From Kaistella sp. 97-N-M2 (GTDB lineage: Bacteria; Bacteroidota; Bacteroidia; Flavobacteriales; Weeksellaceae): a stretch of 64,000 nucleotides of DNA. The notes below the pieces were generated by a model that saw only the letters and a list, made by a program, of their open reading frames with translations, was not told the DNA's origin and did no database searches. This document shows, piece by piece, positions 9,461 to 18,155 of this stretch. How positions within the stretch are numbered: the first letter of the stretch is position 1; the number at the start of each line of letters is the position of its first letter. Where the stretch lies: the NCBI RefSeq assembly GCF_021513235.1, contig NZ_CP090976.1, positions 186,001 through 250,000 on the forward strand, read 5' to 3'. The position numbers and the translations under genes are program-made.

Positions 9461-9568
9461 TCAAATTTAGTTTCCGCAAAGATAAATTAAAATGCAAAGA
9501 CAATCGGTTGCGCTCCGCATTTTCATGTCTCATAAAAAAACACGATTTTTGCAGTCTCAAAATTTATT

Positions 9569-11164
9569 ATGTCAGAACTCCTCAAAGAAATAGAAAGACG
9601 AAAAACCTTCGGAATTATCTCTCACCCCGATGCCGGAAAAACCACGCTTACGGAAAAGCTGCTTCTTTTTGGTGGCGCCATTCAGGAAGCCGGAGCGGTA
9701 AAATCGAACAAAATTAAGAAAGGTGCTACGTCCGATTTCATGGAAATCGAACGGCAGAGAGGGATTTCTGTGGCGACATCGGTGTTGGCTTTCGAATATA
9801 AAAATCACAAAATCAACATCCTCGATACGCCGGGACACAAAGATTTTGCGGAAGATACGTACCGAACTTTAACCGCCGTTGATTCTGTGATCGTGGTTAT
9901 CGACGTTGCAAAAGGCGTGGAGGAACAAACGGAAAAACTCGTGAAAGTCTGCCGGATGCGTAATATTCCGATGCTGGTTTTCATCAATAAATTAGACCGC
10001 GAAGGAAAAGATGCTTTTGATCTGCTGGATGAAGTGGAACAGAAATTAGGTTTAACCGTCGTGCCTCTGTCGTTGCCAATTGGTATGGGCGCGGATTTTC
10101 AGGGAATTTATAACATCTGGGAAAATAATATTCAGCTCTTTTTGGAAGAGAAAAAACAAAGGGTTGGCGAAGCCATTAAATTTGATGACATCAACGATCC
10201 GAAAATCGATGAGATCATCGGCGCGAAAGCCGCCGCTAATTTGCGTGAAGAGCTCGAACTGGTGCAGTCGGTTTATCCGCCTTTCAGCCGCGAAGATTAT
10301 CTGAATGGCGATCTGCAGCCGGTTTTCTTCGGTTCGGCCTTAAATAATTTCGGTGTTCGCGAATTGCTGGATGCGTTTATCGAGATCGCGCCAAAACCGC
10401 AACCAAAAGAAAGCGAAACCCGGGTTGTAAAGCCCGAAGAAAAAGATTTCACCGGATTTATTTTTAAAATTCACGCCAATATGGATCCGAAACACCGCGA
10501 CCGCCTGGCTTTCGTGAAGATCGTGTCCGGAACATTTAAAAGAAACGAAAATTACCTGTTGGTAAGAGAAAATAAAAAAATGAAATTTTCTTCGCCAAAT
10601 GCTTTCTTTGCAGACAAAAAAGAAGTTGTGGACGAAAGTTTTCCCGGCGACATTGTGGGACTTCACGACACGGGAAACTTCCGAATTGGCGATACGTTGA
10701 CGGGCGGCGAAAAAATTTCCTTCAAAGGGGTACCAAGTTTTTCTCCGGAGCATTTCCGCTATATTAATAACGAAGATCCGCTGAAAGCAAAACAGCTCGC
10801 AAAAGGCATCGACCAGCTTATGGACGAAGGCGTGGCGCAATTGTTTACGCTCGATATGAACAACCGTAAAATTATTGGAACGGTTGGTGCGCTGCAGTAT
10901 GAAGTTATTCAGTACCGTTTGGAGCACGAGTACGGCGCAAAATGTACGTATGAACCGCTTTCCATTCATAAAGCGTGCTGGATTGAAGCCGATGAAAAAT
11001 CGGAAGAATTTAAAGAATTTGCCCGATTAAAACAGCGTTTTATGGCAAAAGACAAATATGGTCAACCCGTGTTTCTCGCGGACTCGTCCTTTACCATTCA
11101 CATGACACAGGAAAAATTTCCGAATGTGAAACTGCATTTCATCAGTGAATTTAAGAAGGATTAG
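9569..11164 (+). CDS. prfC: Peptide chain release factor 3
   Basis: A 531-residue RF3, the translational GTPase that removes RF1/RF2 from the ribosome after termination. G-domain motifs are all present: P-loop SHPDAGKTTLTEKLL (about 18-32), switch II DTPGHKDF (about 88-95) and NKLDREGKD (about 142-150). The GTPase is followed by the domain II region (DFTGFIFKIHANMDPKHRDR, in two parts from about 290) and the RF3-type C-terminal domain. Length matches E. coli RF3 (529). The start at 9569 (MSELLKEIERRKTFGII) is the family norm. Confidence 0.97.
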   Translation: MSELLKEIERRKTFGIISHPDAGKTTLTEKLLLFGGAIQEAGAVKSNKIKKGATSDFMEIERQRGISVATSVLAFEYKNHKINILDTPGHKDFAEDTYRTLTAVDSVIVVIDVAKGVEEQTEKLVKVCRMRNIPMLVFINKLDREGKDAFDLLDEVEQKLGLTVVPLSLPIGMGADFQGIYNIWENNIQLFLEEKKQRVGEAIKFDDINDPKIDEIIGAKAAANLREELELVQSVYPPFSREDYLNGDLQPVFFGSALNNFGVRELLDAFIEIAPKPQPKESETRVVKPEEKDFTGFIFKIHANMDPKHRDRLAFVKIVSGTFKRNENYLLVRENKKMKFSSPNAFFADKKEVVDESFPGDIVGLHDTGNFRIGDTLTGGEKISFKGVPSFSPEHFRYINNEDPLKAKQLAKGIDQLMDEGVAQLFTLDMNNRKIIGTVGALQYEVIQYRLEHEYGAKCTYEPLSIHKACWIEADEKSEEFKEFARLKQRFMAKDKYGQPVFLADSSFTIHMTQEKFPNVKLHFISEFKKD

Positions 11165-11322
11165 TTTCTAAATTATACTTCGAGAAGGTCGTGAAATTGA
11201 TTTCGCTGGTTTTAACGGCTTTAATTCCTTCGTCAGGCTTAATGGTTTCAAGATGATGAAAGTCGAATCAGTAATAATATTGTAAAGTCGTTGTAAACTG
11301 ATTTGCAAAACACACATTTAGA

Positions 11323-11350
11323 GACACTTAATTAATTTAAGTGTCCTTTT
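11323..11350 (+). terminator. Hairpin terminator downstream of prfC
   Basis: An 8-bp stem GACACTTA / TAAGTGTC with an AT-rich loop is followed by CTTTTTCGTTTTT. It lies 160 bp after prfC and just before the DUF4349 gene. Confidence 0.65.
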
Positions 11351-11406
11351 TCGTTTTTAAAGGAATGCTATTTGATTCTACGTGATGGTACCCTTTTAAA
11401 ACAACA

Positions 11407-12561
11407 ATGAAAAAAATTATAACCGGCCTTTTTCTTTCACTCGCATTAATTTCCTGCGATAAAAACACATTTCAGCAAACCACAGATTCCATAAAACATG
11501 CTGACAGCCTTTTTACAAGAGCTGACGAAGGTTTAAAAACTCTGGATTCGCTTTCGAAAACAATTAACGATTCGGATGGCATTGCGAAAAAAGTGATCCT
11601 GCCCGAAATTCAAAAACAAAAAAAAGCCATCGACAGCACCATAAAAAGTGGCGGTTTCCGCATCGATTCCATCAACAAGGAGATCGAGAAAATTACGAAG
11701 CATGTGGTCGTGGGCACAGAAGTCGTGAAAACACTGGATTCCGCGAACGATGCTTTGAATAAGGGTGAAAGTGCTTTTAAAGTTTTAACGAGGACGGCGG
11801 ATAAAATTTTAAATCAAACAAAGCGGCAAACCTTACCGGGAAGGTCTTCGCCGGATCATTCCGCTTCGCCAACGCCGAACCAAAATAATACGGTTATTGT
11901 TCCGCCACTCAGGGAGAAATATCCGGTGGTAAAAACGGCGAAAATGGAAATCAAAGTGGAAGATCTCACCGCGGCGAAAGCACTTTTAAAGCAGAAAATC
12001 CGTGAAAATAATGCAGATTTGGTAAGGGAAAGTTACAGCCAGACGGAAGGTGTCCACCGCGAGTACGTTACCGTGAAAGTTCCGCTCCAGAATTTCGACG
12101 GATTGGTGCGCAATCTTTCTACGGAGTTGGGAAATTTAAAAATGAAAAGCACCGAATCGGAAGGCATCGATTATATTTCGGGACAAATGTGCGATGTTGA
12201 AGTTACGCTTGTGCAAAACGAAGATCTCGCCTCAAATCCTTTAGCACAGAACGATTCCGACAAAAATGCGGATTCTTTCGGGTCGAAATCCTCCAATGCT
12301 TTTATGTCGGGTTTTAAAGTTCTGGAAAGCATCATGCTTGCCGTTCTACCCTTTTGGCCCGTCCTTTTGATTGCGGCGTTCATCTGGTATTTCGTGCGGA
12401 AAAACAAACGCAATAAGGAAAAGTTTAAACGTGAAAATCAGGAACCTGTTTCTGCTGAAAAAATTACGGAAAATGAAATTACGGATGCGGAAATCGTCGA
12501 CGAGCCAGCGACAGAAAAAACCCATCCTACCGATTATTCCAAATATTTGCCAAAGAAATAA
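11407..12561 (+). CDS. DUF4349 domain lipoprotein
   Basis: A 384-residue envelope protein. It opens with a lipoprotein signal whose lipobox is LISC (Cys17), so it should be lipidated. A charged, helical region (about 20-150) is followed by the DUF4349 core (about 175-270; TAKMEIKVEDL, YVTVKVPLQNFDGL) and then one strong transmembrane segment (about 304-325, LAVLPFWPVLLIAAFIWYF) with a Lys/Arg-rich stop and an acidic tail. DUF4349 proteins usually have this coiled-coil plus C-terminal membrane anchor plan; their function is not established. It is convergent with the small membrane protein at 12574. Confidence 0.85.
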   Translation: MKKIITGLFLSLALISCDKNTFQQTTDSIKHADSLFTRADEGLKTLDSLSKTINDSDGIAKKVILPEIQKQKKAIDSTIKSGGFRIDSINKEIEKITKHVVVGTEVVKTLDSANDALNKGESAFKVLTRTADKILNQTKRQTLPGRSSPDHSASPTPNQNNTVIVPPLREKYPVVKTAKMEIKVEDLTAAKALLKQKIRENNADLVRESYSQTEGVHREYVTVKVPLQNFDGLVRNLSTELGNLKMKSTESEGIDYISGQMCDVEVTLVQNEDLASNPLAQNDSDKNADSFGSKSSNAFMSGFKVLESIMLAVLPFWPVLLIAAFIWYFVRKNKRNKEKFKRENQEPVSAEKITENEITDAEIVDEPATEKTHPTDYSKYLPKK

Positions 12562-12573
12562 TTCCGTATAAAT

Positions 12574-12831
12574 TTAATTAAAACTTTCAGGCATCTGAAT
12601 GTTTCCGCCCGTTAAATAATAGAAAAAAGCGGCCGCGGCGAGGAGCAGAACGGCATAAATGATAATCAGCATCTTTTGCTTTTTTAAAACCGATAAAAAA
12701 AGCAGGCCCAGAATTCCGACGACCAATAGGCTCATTTTTTGAAAGGGATCTTTCAGGAACAGCGATACGGCGATGAGTCCTAAAGACAGGAAATGAAAAA
12801 TGCGCTCTCTTTTTAATATCAAATCTTTCAT
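12574..12831 (-). CDS. Small membrane protein, unknown
   Basis: An 85-residue protein with three hydrophobic segments (about residues 12-26, 33-48 and 53-71). I do not recognise a family. It ends 12 bp from the convergent DUF4349 gene. The start ATG at 12831 begins MKDLILKRER, a basic N-terminus before the first membrane segment, which is plausible for a real small membrane protein. Confidence 0.6.
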   Translation of the reverse strand: MKDLILKRERIFHFLSLGLIAVSLFLKDPFQKMSLLVVGILGLLFLSVLKKQKMLIIIYAVLLLAAAAFFYYLTGGNIQMPESFN

Positions 12832-12922
12832 AGGTAACTGCTTATCGTTTTTTATTTTGTTCTCACTGAATTTATAAGGGTTTCGTGGAAAATCAGCGCA
12901 AATTCAAGGCTTAAAAATAAGA

Positions 12923-12953
12923 AATCCTTTCATGTGGCTGAAAGGATTCTCTT
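12923..12953. terminator. Bidirectional hairpin terminator
   Basis: A 10-bp stem AATCCTTTCA / TGAAAGGATT is followed on the plus strand by CTCTTTTTATTT. It lies just after the stop of the minus-strand gene at 12955, whose transcript it would end. Confidence 0.75.
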
Positions 12954-12954
12954 T

Positions 12955-13326
12955 TTATTTCATGTTCACAACGCGATCGACGACGTACGTCGTGTTTCCG
13001 CGCCAGGGAAGAACGCCGTGGTATTCTTTGTAGTGAAGATCGAAGGTTTTACCGTTATTCACTTGGAGTTCCTTAAAAACGGCTTCATCCTCAATAGAAA
13101 ACTCGAATTCGTAACTCGTTAAACTGCCGGTTTTGGAGTTGGCTCCGAAACCCTGCTGAATGAGCTTTCCCTCATACGTTTTAAAGACGTTTCCTTTTTT
13201 CACTGCGTAATTCAGGACGCCGGATTTTACGCCTTCACCGAAGACGAAGTAGTATTTATACCACAAAAATCCTCCCAGCAAAACGGCGACGGCAAGCACC
13301 GTCATCCAAACATATTTGTTTCTCAT
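12955..13326 (-). CDS. Membrane-anchored protein of unknown function
   Basis: A 123-residue protein with an N-terminal membrane anchor (about 6-22, VWMTVLAVAVLLGGFLWY) and a small beta-rich domain (KTYEGKLIQQGFGAN near 49, YEFEFSIEDEAVF near 72, NTTYVVDRVV near the end). I recognise the general type as common in Flavobacteriia but know no function for it. It starts 18 bp after the stop of the acyl-CoA dehydrogenase gene on the same strand and is followed by a hairpin terminator, so it is probably the second gene of that transcript. Confidence 0.75.
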   Translation of the reverse strand: MRNKYVWMTVLAVAVLLGGFLWYKYYFVFGEGVKSGVLNYAVKKGNVFKTYEGKLIQQGFGANSKTGSLTSYEFEFSIEDEAVFKELQVNNGKTFDLHYKEYHGVLPWRGNTTYVVDRVVNMK

Positions 13327-13344
13327 CGCTCTTCGTTTTAAAAA

Positions 13345-14487
13345 TTATTTTTTCGAAATACTGCGGGAAATAACGATTTTCTGAATTTCGGAAGTTCCCT
13401 CGTAGATTTGCGTGATTTTTGCATCGCGCATCATTCTTTCCACGTGATATTCTTTCACATAACCATAACCACCGTGAATTTGTACGGCTTCAATCGACGT
13501 GTCCATGGCAACTTGCGAGGAATAAAGTTTCGCCATTGCACCAATCTCGGAAATATCTTTTCCTTCATCTTTTTCTGTAGCTGCTTTGTAGCATAACATT
13601 CTGGCCGCCATAATCGAGGTCGCCATGTCTGCTAATTTGAAAGCAATTGCCTGATGATTGATGATCTCCGTTTTGAAGGCTTTACGTGTTTTGGCATATT
13701 TCAACGCCAGTTCGTATGCGCCGGAGGCGATTCCTAAAGCCTGGGAAGCGATACCGATTCGGCCACCGTTTAAAACCGCCATGGCAAAATTGAAACCGAA
13801 ACCGTCTTCGCCGATTCTGTTTTCTTTCGGCACCACCACATCGGTAAATAATAAGGAGTGCGTATCGCTGCCGCGGATTCCGAGTTTGTCTTCTTTGGGA
13901 CCGATCTCAAAACCCTTCCAGCCTTTCTCGACGATGAATGCGTTGATTCCTTTATGTTTCTTTTCCGGATCGGTTTGCGCGATCACGATGTAGTACGTTG
14001 CGTTGCCACCGTTTGTGATCCAGTTTTTCGTGCCGTTCAAAATATAATGATCGCCGTTATCCACCGCTGTTGTTTGCTGCGATGTTGCATCGGAACCGGC
14101 TTCCGGCTCAGACAAAGCAAAAGCACCAATCACTTCGCCACTGGCGAGCGGTCTCAGATATTTCATTTTTTGGTCTTCGTTACAGAATTTTTCCAATCCG
14201 GCACATACCAAAGAGTTGTTTACAGACATCACCACGGCCGCAGAAGCATCAACCTTCGCAATTTCTTCAATCGCCAAAACGTAGGAAACGCTGTCCATGC
14301 CGGCGCCGCCGTATTTCGGATCTACCATCATACCGAGAAAACCAAGTTCCCCCATTTTCTTAACCTGTTCGTGTGGAAATTTCTGCTGGTTGTCTCTTTC
14401 AATGACGCCCGGTAAAAGTTCGGCCTGCGCAAAATCTCTTGCAGCCTGCTGAATCATCAACTGTTCTTCGGATAAATTAAAGTTCAT
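13345..14487 (-). CDS. Acyl-CoA dehydrogenase
   Basis: A 380-residue FAD-dependent acyl-CoA dehydrogenase of the short/medium-chain type, which makes the alpha-beta double bond in fatty acyl-CoA or branched acyl-CoA oxidation. Signatures: ALSEPEAGSDATS (about 130-142), NGTKNWITNGG (about 153-163), LGIRGSDTH (about 204-212), IHGGYGYVKEYHVERMMRD in two halves (about 337-355) and the catalytic E363 in YEGTSEIQ. Full length for the family (about 380). The electron acceptor would be an electron transfer flavoprotein, not encoded here. Chain-length preference cannot be read from the sequence. Confidence 0.93.
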   Translation of the reverse strand: MNFNLSEEQLMIQQAARDFAQAELLPGVIERDNQQKFPHEQVKKMGELGFLGMMVDPKYGGAGMDSVSYVLAIEEIAKVDASAAVVMSVNNSLVCAGLEKFCNEDQKMKYLRPLASGEVIGAFALSEPEAGSDATSQQTTAVDNGDHYILNGTKNWITNGGNATYYIVIAQTDPEKKHKGINAFIVEKGWKGFEIGPKEDKLGIRGSDTHSLLFTDVVVPKENRIGEDGFGFNFAMAVLNGGRIGIASQALGIASGAYELALKYAKTRKAFKTEIINHQAIAFKLADMATSIMAARMLCYKAATEKDEGKDISEIGAMAKLYSSQVAMDTSIEAVQIHGGYGYVKEYHVERMMRDAKITQIYEGTSEIQKIVISRSISKK

Positions 14488-14728
14488 AAAATAGTATATA
14501 AGATTGTCTGCAATTTACATTATTTCTAAAAATTAAAAAATTTAATTATGCAAGCCTTTGAATATTCTCTAAAAAGGAAAATTCTTTAAACTTTCGTTGG
14601 TAAAATCATCCAATTTTGGCGGAAATCGTGACGTAGAAATACTTTTTGCTGTTTAAATAAAAAATGATATTTTTACAAAAGTGCAATTAAATTAACGTAA
14701 AATACGCACCAATAAGAAAAACAAAGCT

Positions 14729-16507
14729 ATGGCTATTAAAAGAATTTTCGATTTTGCTCACGAAGCATTAGAAAAATATCCGCAGGATGAGATGTTCGTC
14801 ACGAAATATGAAGGGAAATGGGAAAGTACATCGACGAAAGAATTTTGCTATCTGGGCAACCAGATTTCCCGCGGCCTCTTAAAACTTGGCATAAAACCCG
14901 GCGATAAAATTGCGCTCATTACCACGGCAAGCCGCACGGAATGGGCAGTGATGGATTTGGGAATCTCGCAGATCGGCGCCGTTTCTGTACCCGTTTATCC
15001 GAGTATTTCCTCAGACGATTTCGATTATATCTTTAATAATGCCGAAGTTAAATTTTGTTTTCTGTCCGACCGCGATCTGCTCGAAAAAGTAAAGAAAATT
15101 AAAGACAAGGTTCCGACGCTGGAAGGCGTTTTCAGTTTTAATGAAATTGAAGGTACCGCAAGCTGGAAAGAAGTTTTGGATTTGGGAAAAGATGAAGCCA
15201 CGCAAAACGAAGTGGAAGATCTGTCGAAAAGCATTAATTCCGAAGATCTGGCGACGATTATTTATACGTCGGGAACAACGGGCCGCCCAAAAGGCGTCAT
15301 GCTCACCCATCAAAATATCGTATCGAACGTTTTGGCGTCCAATACACGAATTCCGCGCGTGAAAGGCATGGACTATAAAGACATTAAAATTTTAAGTTTT
15401 CTGCCGATCTGCCATATTTTCGAGCGCATGCTCTTCTACCTTTACCAGTACAACGGCTACTCTATTTATTTTGCCGAAAGCATCGAAAAGATGGGCGACA
15501 ACATTAAAGAAGTTCAGCCGCACATTATGTCGGTCGTGCCGCGCCTCATCGAGAAAGTTTACGATAAAATCTATGACAAGGGAACAAGCGCGGGCGGTTT
15601 AAAATCGAAAATATTTTTGTGGGCCCTGGGCGTTAACAAAGCCAAAGAGAAAATAGGGAAACCTTCCGGACTGAAAGAAATTATCGCCGATAAACTCGTC
15701 TTTAAAAAATGGCGCGAAGGTTTGGGCGGCAATATCATCACGCTGGTTTCCGGATCGGCCGCATTGGCGCCACGCCTGAATAAAATGTTTCAAAATGCCG
15801 GAATTCCTATTCTGGAAGGCTATGGCTTAACGGAGACTTCGCCCGTGATTTCGGTGAACAGTTTCGGAAAAATTAAGGTCGGAACCGTGGGTCATGTGTT
15901 GGAAAATCTGGAAGTTAAAATTCAGGAAGACGGCGAGATTACGGTAAAAGGACCTTCTGTTTTTAAAGGTTATTTCAAGAACGAGGAGATGATGAACGAA
16001 GCTTTCACGCAGGACGGCTTTTTCAAAACCGGCGACATCGGCCACATCGACGAGGAAGGTTATCTACACATCACGGACCGTAAAAAAGAAATGTTCAAGA
16101 CTTCGGGCGGAAAATATATTGCGCCGCAGGTCATCGAAAACCAGGCGAAAGGGTCCAAATTTATAGAGCAGGTAATGGTTGTGGGCGATGGCGAAAAAAT
16201 GCCGTGTGCTTTTGTACAGCCCGATTTTAATTTTGCAAAATCCTGGGCGCAGCGCAAAAACCTGAATCTCGGCGAAACGCCGGAAGAAATGGCGAAAAGC
16301 CCGGAACTGAAAGAACGCATCGGCAAAGAAATCGATTATCTCAATACTAAACTCGGGCATTGGGAACAGATCAAACGCTTTGAACTCACGCCGGAAGTTT
16401 GGTCCATTGAGCTAGGTTTGTTGACGCCAACGCTCAAACTTAAACGAAAAGCCGTAAAAGAGCGATATATTAAACTGTATAATAAAATGTACGGCCATCA
16501 GGATTAA
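14729..16507 (+). CDS. Long-chain fatty acid-CoA ligase
   Basis: A 592-residue AMP-forming acyl-CoA synthetase that activates long-chain fatty acids with ATP and CoA. The P-loop-like motif IIYTSGTTGRPKGVM is near 176-190, the A5 motif GYGLTETSP near 366-374, and the A7/A8 region KTGDIGHIDEEGYLHITDR followed by KEMFKTSGGKYIAPQ near 435-465. The length and the late GHWEQIKRFEL segment fit the FadD15/long-chain group. It stands alone with its own terminator. Together with the divergent acyl-CoA dehydrogenase and the thiolase 30 kb away it gives parts of a beta-oxidation route. Confidence 0.93.
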   Translation: MAIKRIFDFAHEALEKYPQDEMFVTKYEGKWESTSTKEFCYLGNQISRGLLKLGIKPGDKIALITTASRTEWAVMDLGISQIGAVSVPVYPSISSDDFDYIFNNAEVKFCFLSDRDLLEKVKKIKDKVPTLEGVFSFNEIEGTASWKEVLDLGKDEATQNEVEDLSKSINSEDLATIIYTSGTTGRPKGVMLTHQNIVSNVLASNTRIPRVKGMDYKDIKILSFLPICHIFERMLFYLYQYNGYSIYFAESIEKMGDNIKEVQPHIMSVVPRLIEKVYDKIYDKGTSAGGLKSKIFLWALGVNKAKEKIGKPSGLKEIIADKLVFKKWREGLGGNIITLVSGSAALAPRLNKMFQNAGIPILEGYGLTETSPVISVNSFGKIKVGTVGHVLENLEVKIQEDGEITVKGPSVFKGYFKNEEMMNEAFTQDGFFKTGDIGHIDEEGYLHITDRKKEMFKTSGGKYIAPQVIENQAKGSKFIEQVMVVGDGEKMPCAFVQPDFNFAKSWAQRKNLNLGETPEEMAKSPELKERIGKEIDYLNTKLGHWEQIKRFELTPEVWSIELGLLTPTLKLKRKAVKERYIKLYNKMYGHQD

Positions 16508-16524
16508 ATTTTTTGATGAATTAG

Positions 16525-16553
16525 AAGCACCGTCCAAAAACGGTGCTTTTTTT
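16525..16553 (+). terminator. Terminator after acyl-CoA ligase gene
   Basis: An 8-bp stem AAGCACCG / CGGTGCTT with a CA-rich loop runs into seven T. Confidence 0.85.
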
Positions 16554-16683
16554 GGGATCGTGAATACGGAGGGTACATTTCGAAAGGTTTGCCAACACTT
16601 CGTCGGAAAATGCAGGTCCAATGCTTTCGTTCTAAATTTTTTCTGCACGATGTTTGTACGTTACACGCTCTAAAAAACAAGAT

Positions 16684-17672
16684 ATGAACAGCGAAATATT
16701 AACAGACAAACATCAATTAGGACTCGGCGGCGTGGCCATTGGAACTGCCTTCGAAAATTTGTCGGACGAACAGGCCGAAGCAGTTTTGAAAAGCGCCTGG
16801 GATCTGGTATCCGCTATTATGACACCTCGCCGTGGTACGGCCTCACCAAAAGTGAAAGACGATTCGGAGCGTTCCTCCAAAACCAGACGCGCGAAGATTT
16901 TATTTTTTCCACAAAAGTTGGACGGTTATTCACAGAAGTTCCAGAATCTGAAGTTCCGCCTACGATGTGGAAAGCACCTTTGAATTACGATTTCAAACAC
17001 CTTTATACAGCCGACGCTGTTAAAAAATCCATTGAGGAAAGCCTCCAACGCAGCGGTCTGGATTACATTGACATTGTTTACGTTCACGATCTTTCTGAAG
17101 ATCAGGTGGGCGACCGGTATCCCTATTTTTTGGAACAGGCAACGAAAGGTGCTTTCAAAGCGCTCTCACAATTGCGCGACGAAGGCGTCATCAAAGCCTG
17201 GGGAATGGGCGTAAATAAAATCGAACCTATTTTAGACTGTATTGACGTTGCAGATCCCAACATCTGTTTGTCCGCCACGCAATACTCCATTCTCGATCAC
17301 GAAGATGCCGTGGACCGACTGTTGCCGGCAGTGAAAAAAGCGGGGGTGAAACTGGTTTCGGGCGCGGGATACAATTCCGGGTTTATTGCGGGACGCGAAC
17401 GCTTCAACTATAAAGATGTTATCCCAAAAGGCATGCACAAAAAACGCGACCGCATCAGCACTATCGCGAAAAAATACGACCTTACAATTTTAGACGCCGC
17501 GCTGCATTTTGTTCTCGCAGCCGATGAATTTGCGGCTATTATTCCGGGATCAAGCCGGCCGGAACAGGTGAAAAGCAACGTTGATTCTTTGCAGAAAAAC
17601 ATTCCGGTTGATTTTTGGAAAGAGCTGAAAAGCGAAGGACTGATCTACGAAAAAGCCCAGACGCCAGAATAG
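16684..17672 (+). pseudogene. Aldo/keto reductase, frameshifted
   Basis: Two frames make one aldo/keto reductase of about 330 residues, related to D-threo-aldose/L-fucose dehydrogenase-type AKRs. Frame 1 runs from MNSEILTDKHQLGLGG to SAWDL; the correct continuation GIRYYDTSPWYGLTKSE lies in the other frame, then DYIDIVYVHDLSED, VIKAWGMGVNK, SGAGYNSGF and IIPGSSRPEQV to the stop at 17672. The shift is at 16806-16807 (CTGGTAT): one extra G gives DLGIRYYD. The catalytic Tyr lies in SPWYG. Both halves are otherwise intact, so a sequencing indel or very recent mutation is likely. Confidence 0.85.
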
Positions 17673-17729
17673 AAATCTGATTAATGGAAATTATTACTGG
17701 AAAGCAAATGAAAAACCGACGCCGAAAAA

Positions 17730-17757
17730 AAATATCCGTTTACAAACGGATATTTTT
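17730..17757. terminator. Hairpin terminator downstream of aldo/keto reductase
   Basis: A 12-base inverted repeat AAATATCCGTTT / AAACGGATATTT is followed by TTATA. It lies just 20 bp before the next plus-strand start codon. Confidence 0.65.
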
Positions 17758-17783
17758 ATATATTTGAGTATCAAATGTTTGAT

Positions 17784-18131
17784 ATGGAAAATTGTTTGGA
17801 ATGTGGCGAAAAAATCATCGGCAGAACCGATAAAAAATTCTGCAACGACGGCTGCAGAAATGCCTACAACAACAAACACAACAAGGATTCGTCGAACCTG
17901 ATGCGCAACATCAACAATAAACTGCGTAAAAATCACCGCATTCTTTCGGAACAGAAATTCATCGACGGAAAAGCAAAAACTACGCGGAACAAGCTTACTT
18001 CCGGCGGCTTCGATTTTGATTATTTCACGAGTTTAAAAATCTATAAAAACGGCGCGGAATACCGCTTTGTGTACGACATGGGCTACAAACTGCTGGAAGA
18101 AGACTGGATTTTGCTCGTGCGTAAGGAATAA
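17784..18131 (+). CDS. Small zinc-ribbon protein
   Basis: A 115-residue soluble protein starting MENCLECGEKI. Four cysteines form an N-terminal zinc ribbon: C-x2-C (CLEC) and C-x3-C (CNDGC), followed by RNAYNNKHN, a pattern seen in MYM/DUF2116-like ribbons. The rest is basic and helical and then a small alpha/beta region (FDFDYFTSLKIYKNG, YRFVYDMGYKLL). Nucleic-acid or protein binding is an inference from the ribbon and the basic middle. A second in-frame ATG lies 9 bp upstream (17775). The next gene begins 24 bp downstream, but that is a secreted protein of another kind. Confidence 0.75.
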   Translation: MENCLECGEKIIGRTDKKFCNDGCRNAYNNKHNKDSSNLMRNINNKLRKNHRILSEQKFIDGKAKTTRNKLTSGGFDFDYFTSLKIYKNGAEYRFVYDMGYKLLEEDWILLVRKE

Positions 18132-18155
18132 TTATATTTACACATATTTTAATTG

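Noticed and set aside
10340-10969. 209-codon minus-strand open frame
   Set aside because: Antisense to prfC, whose domain II is clearly coded on the plus strand.
13858-14415. 185-codon plus-strand open frame
   Set aside because: Antisense to the acyl-CoA dehydrogenase; no recognisable features.
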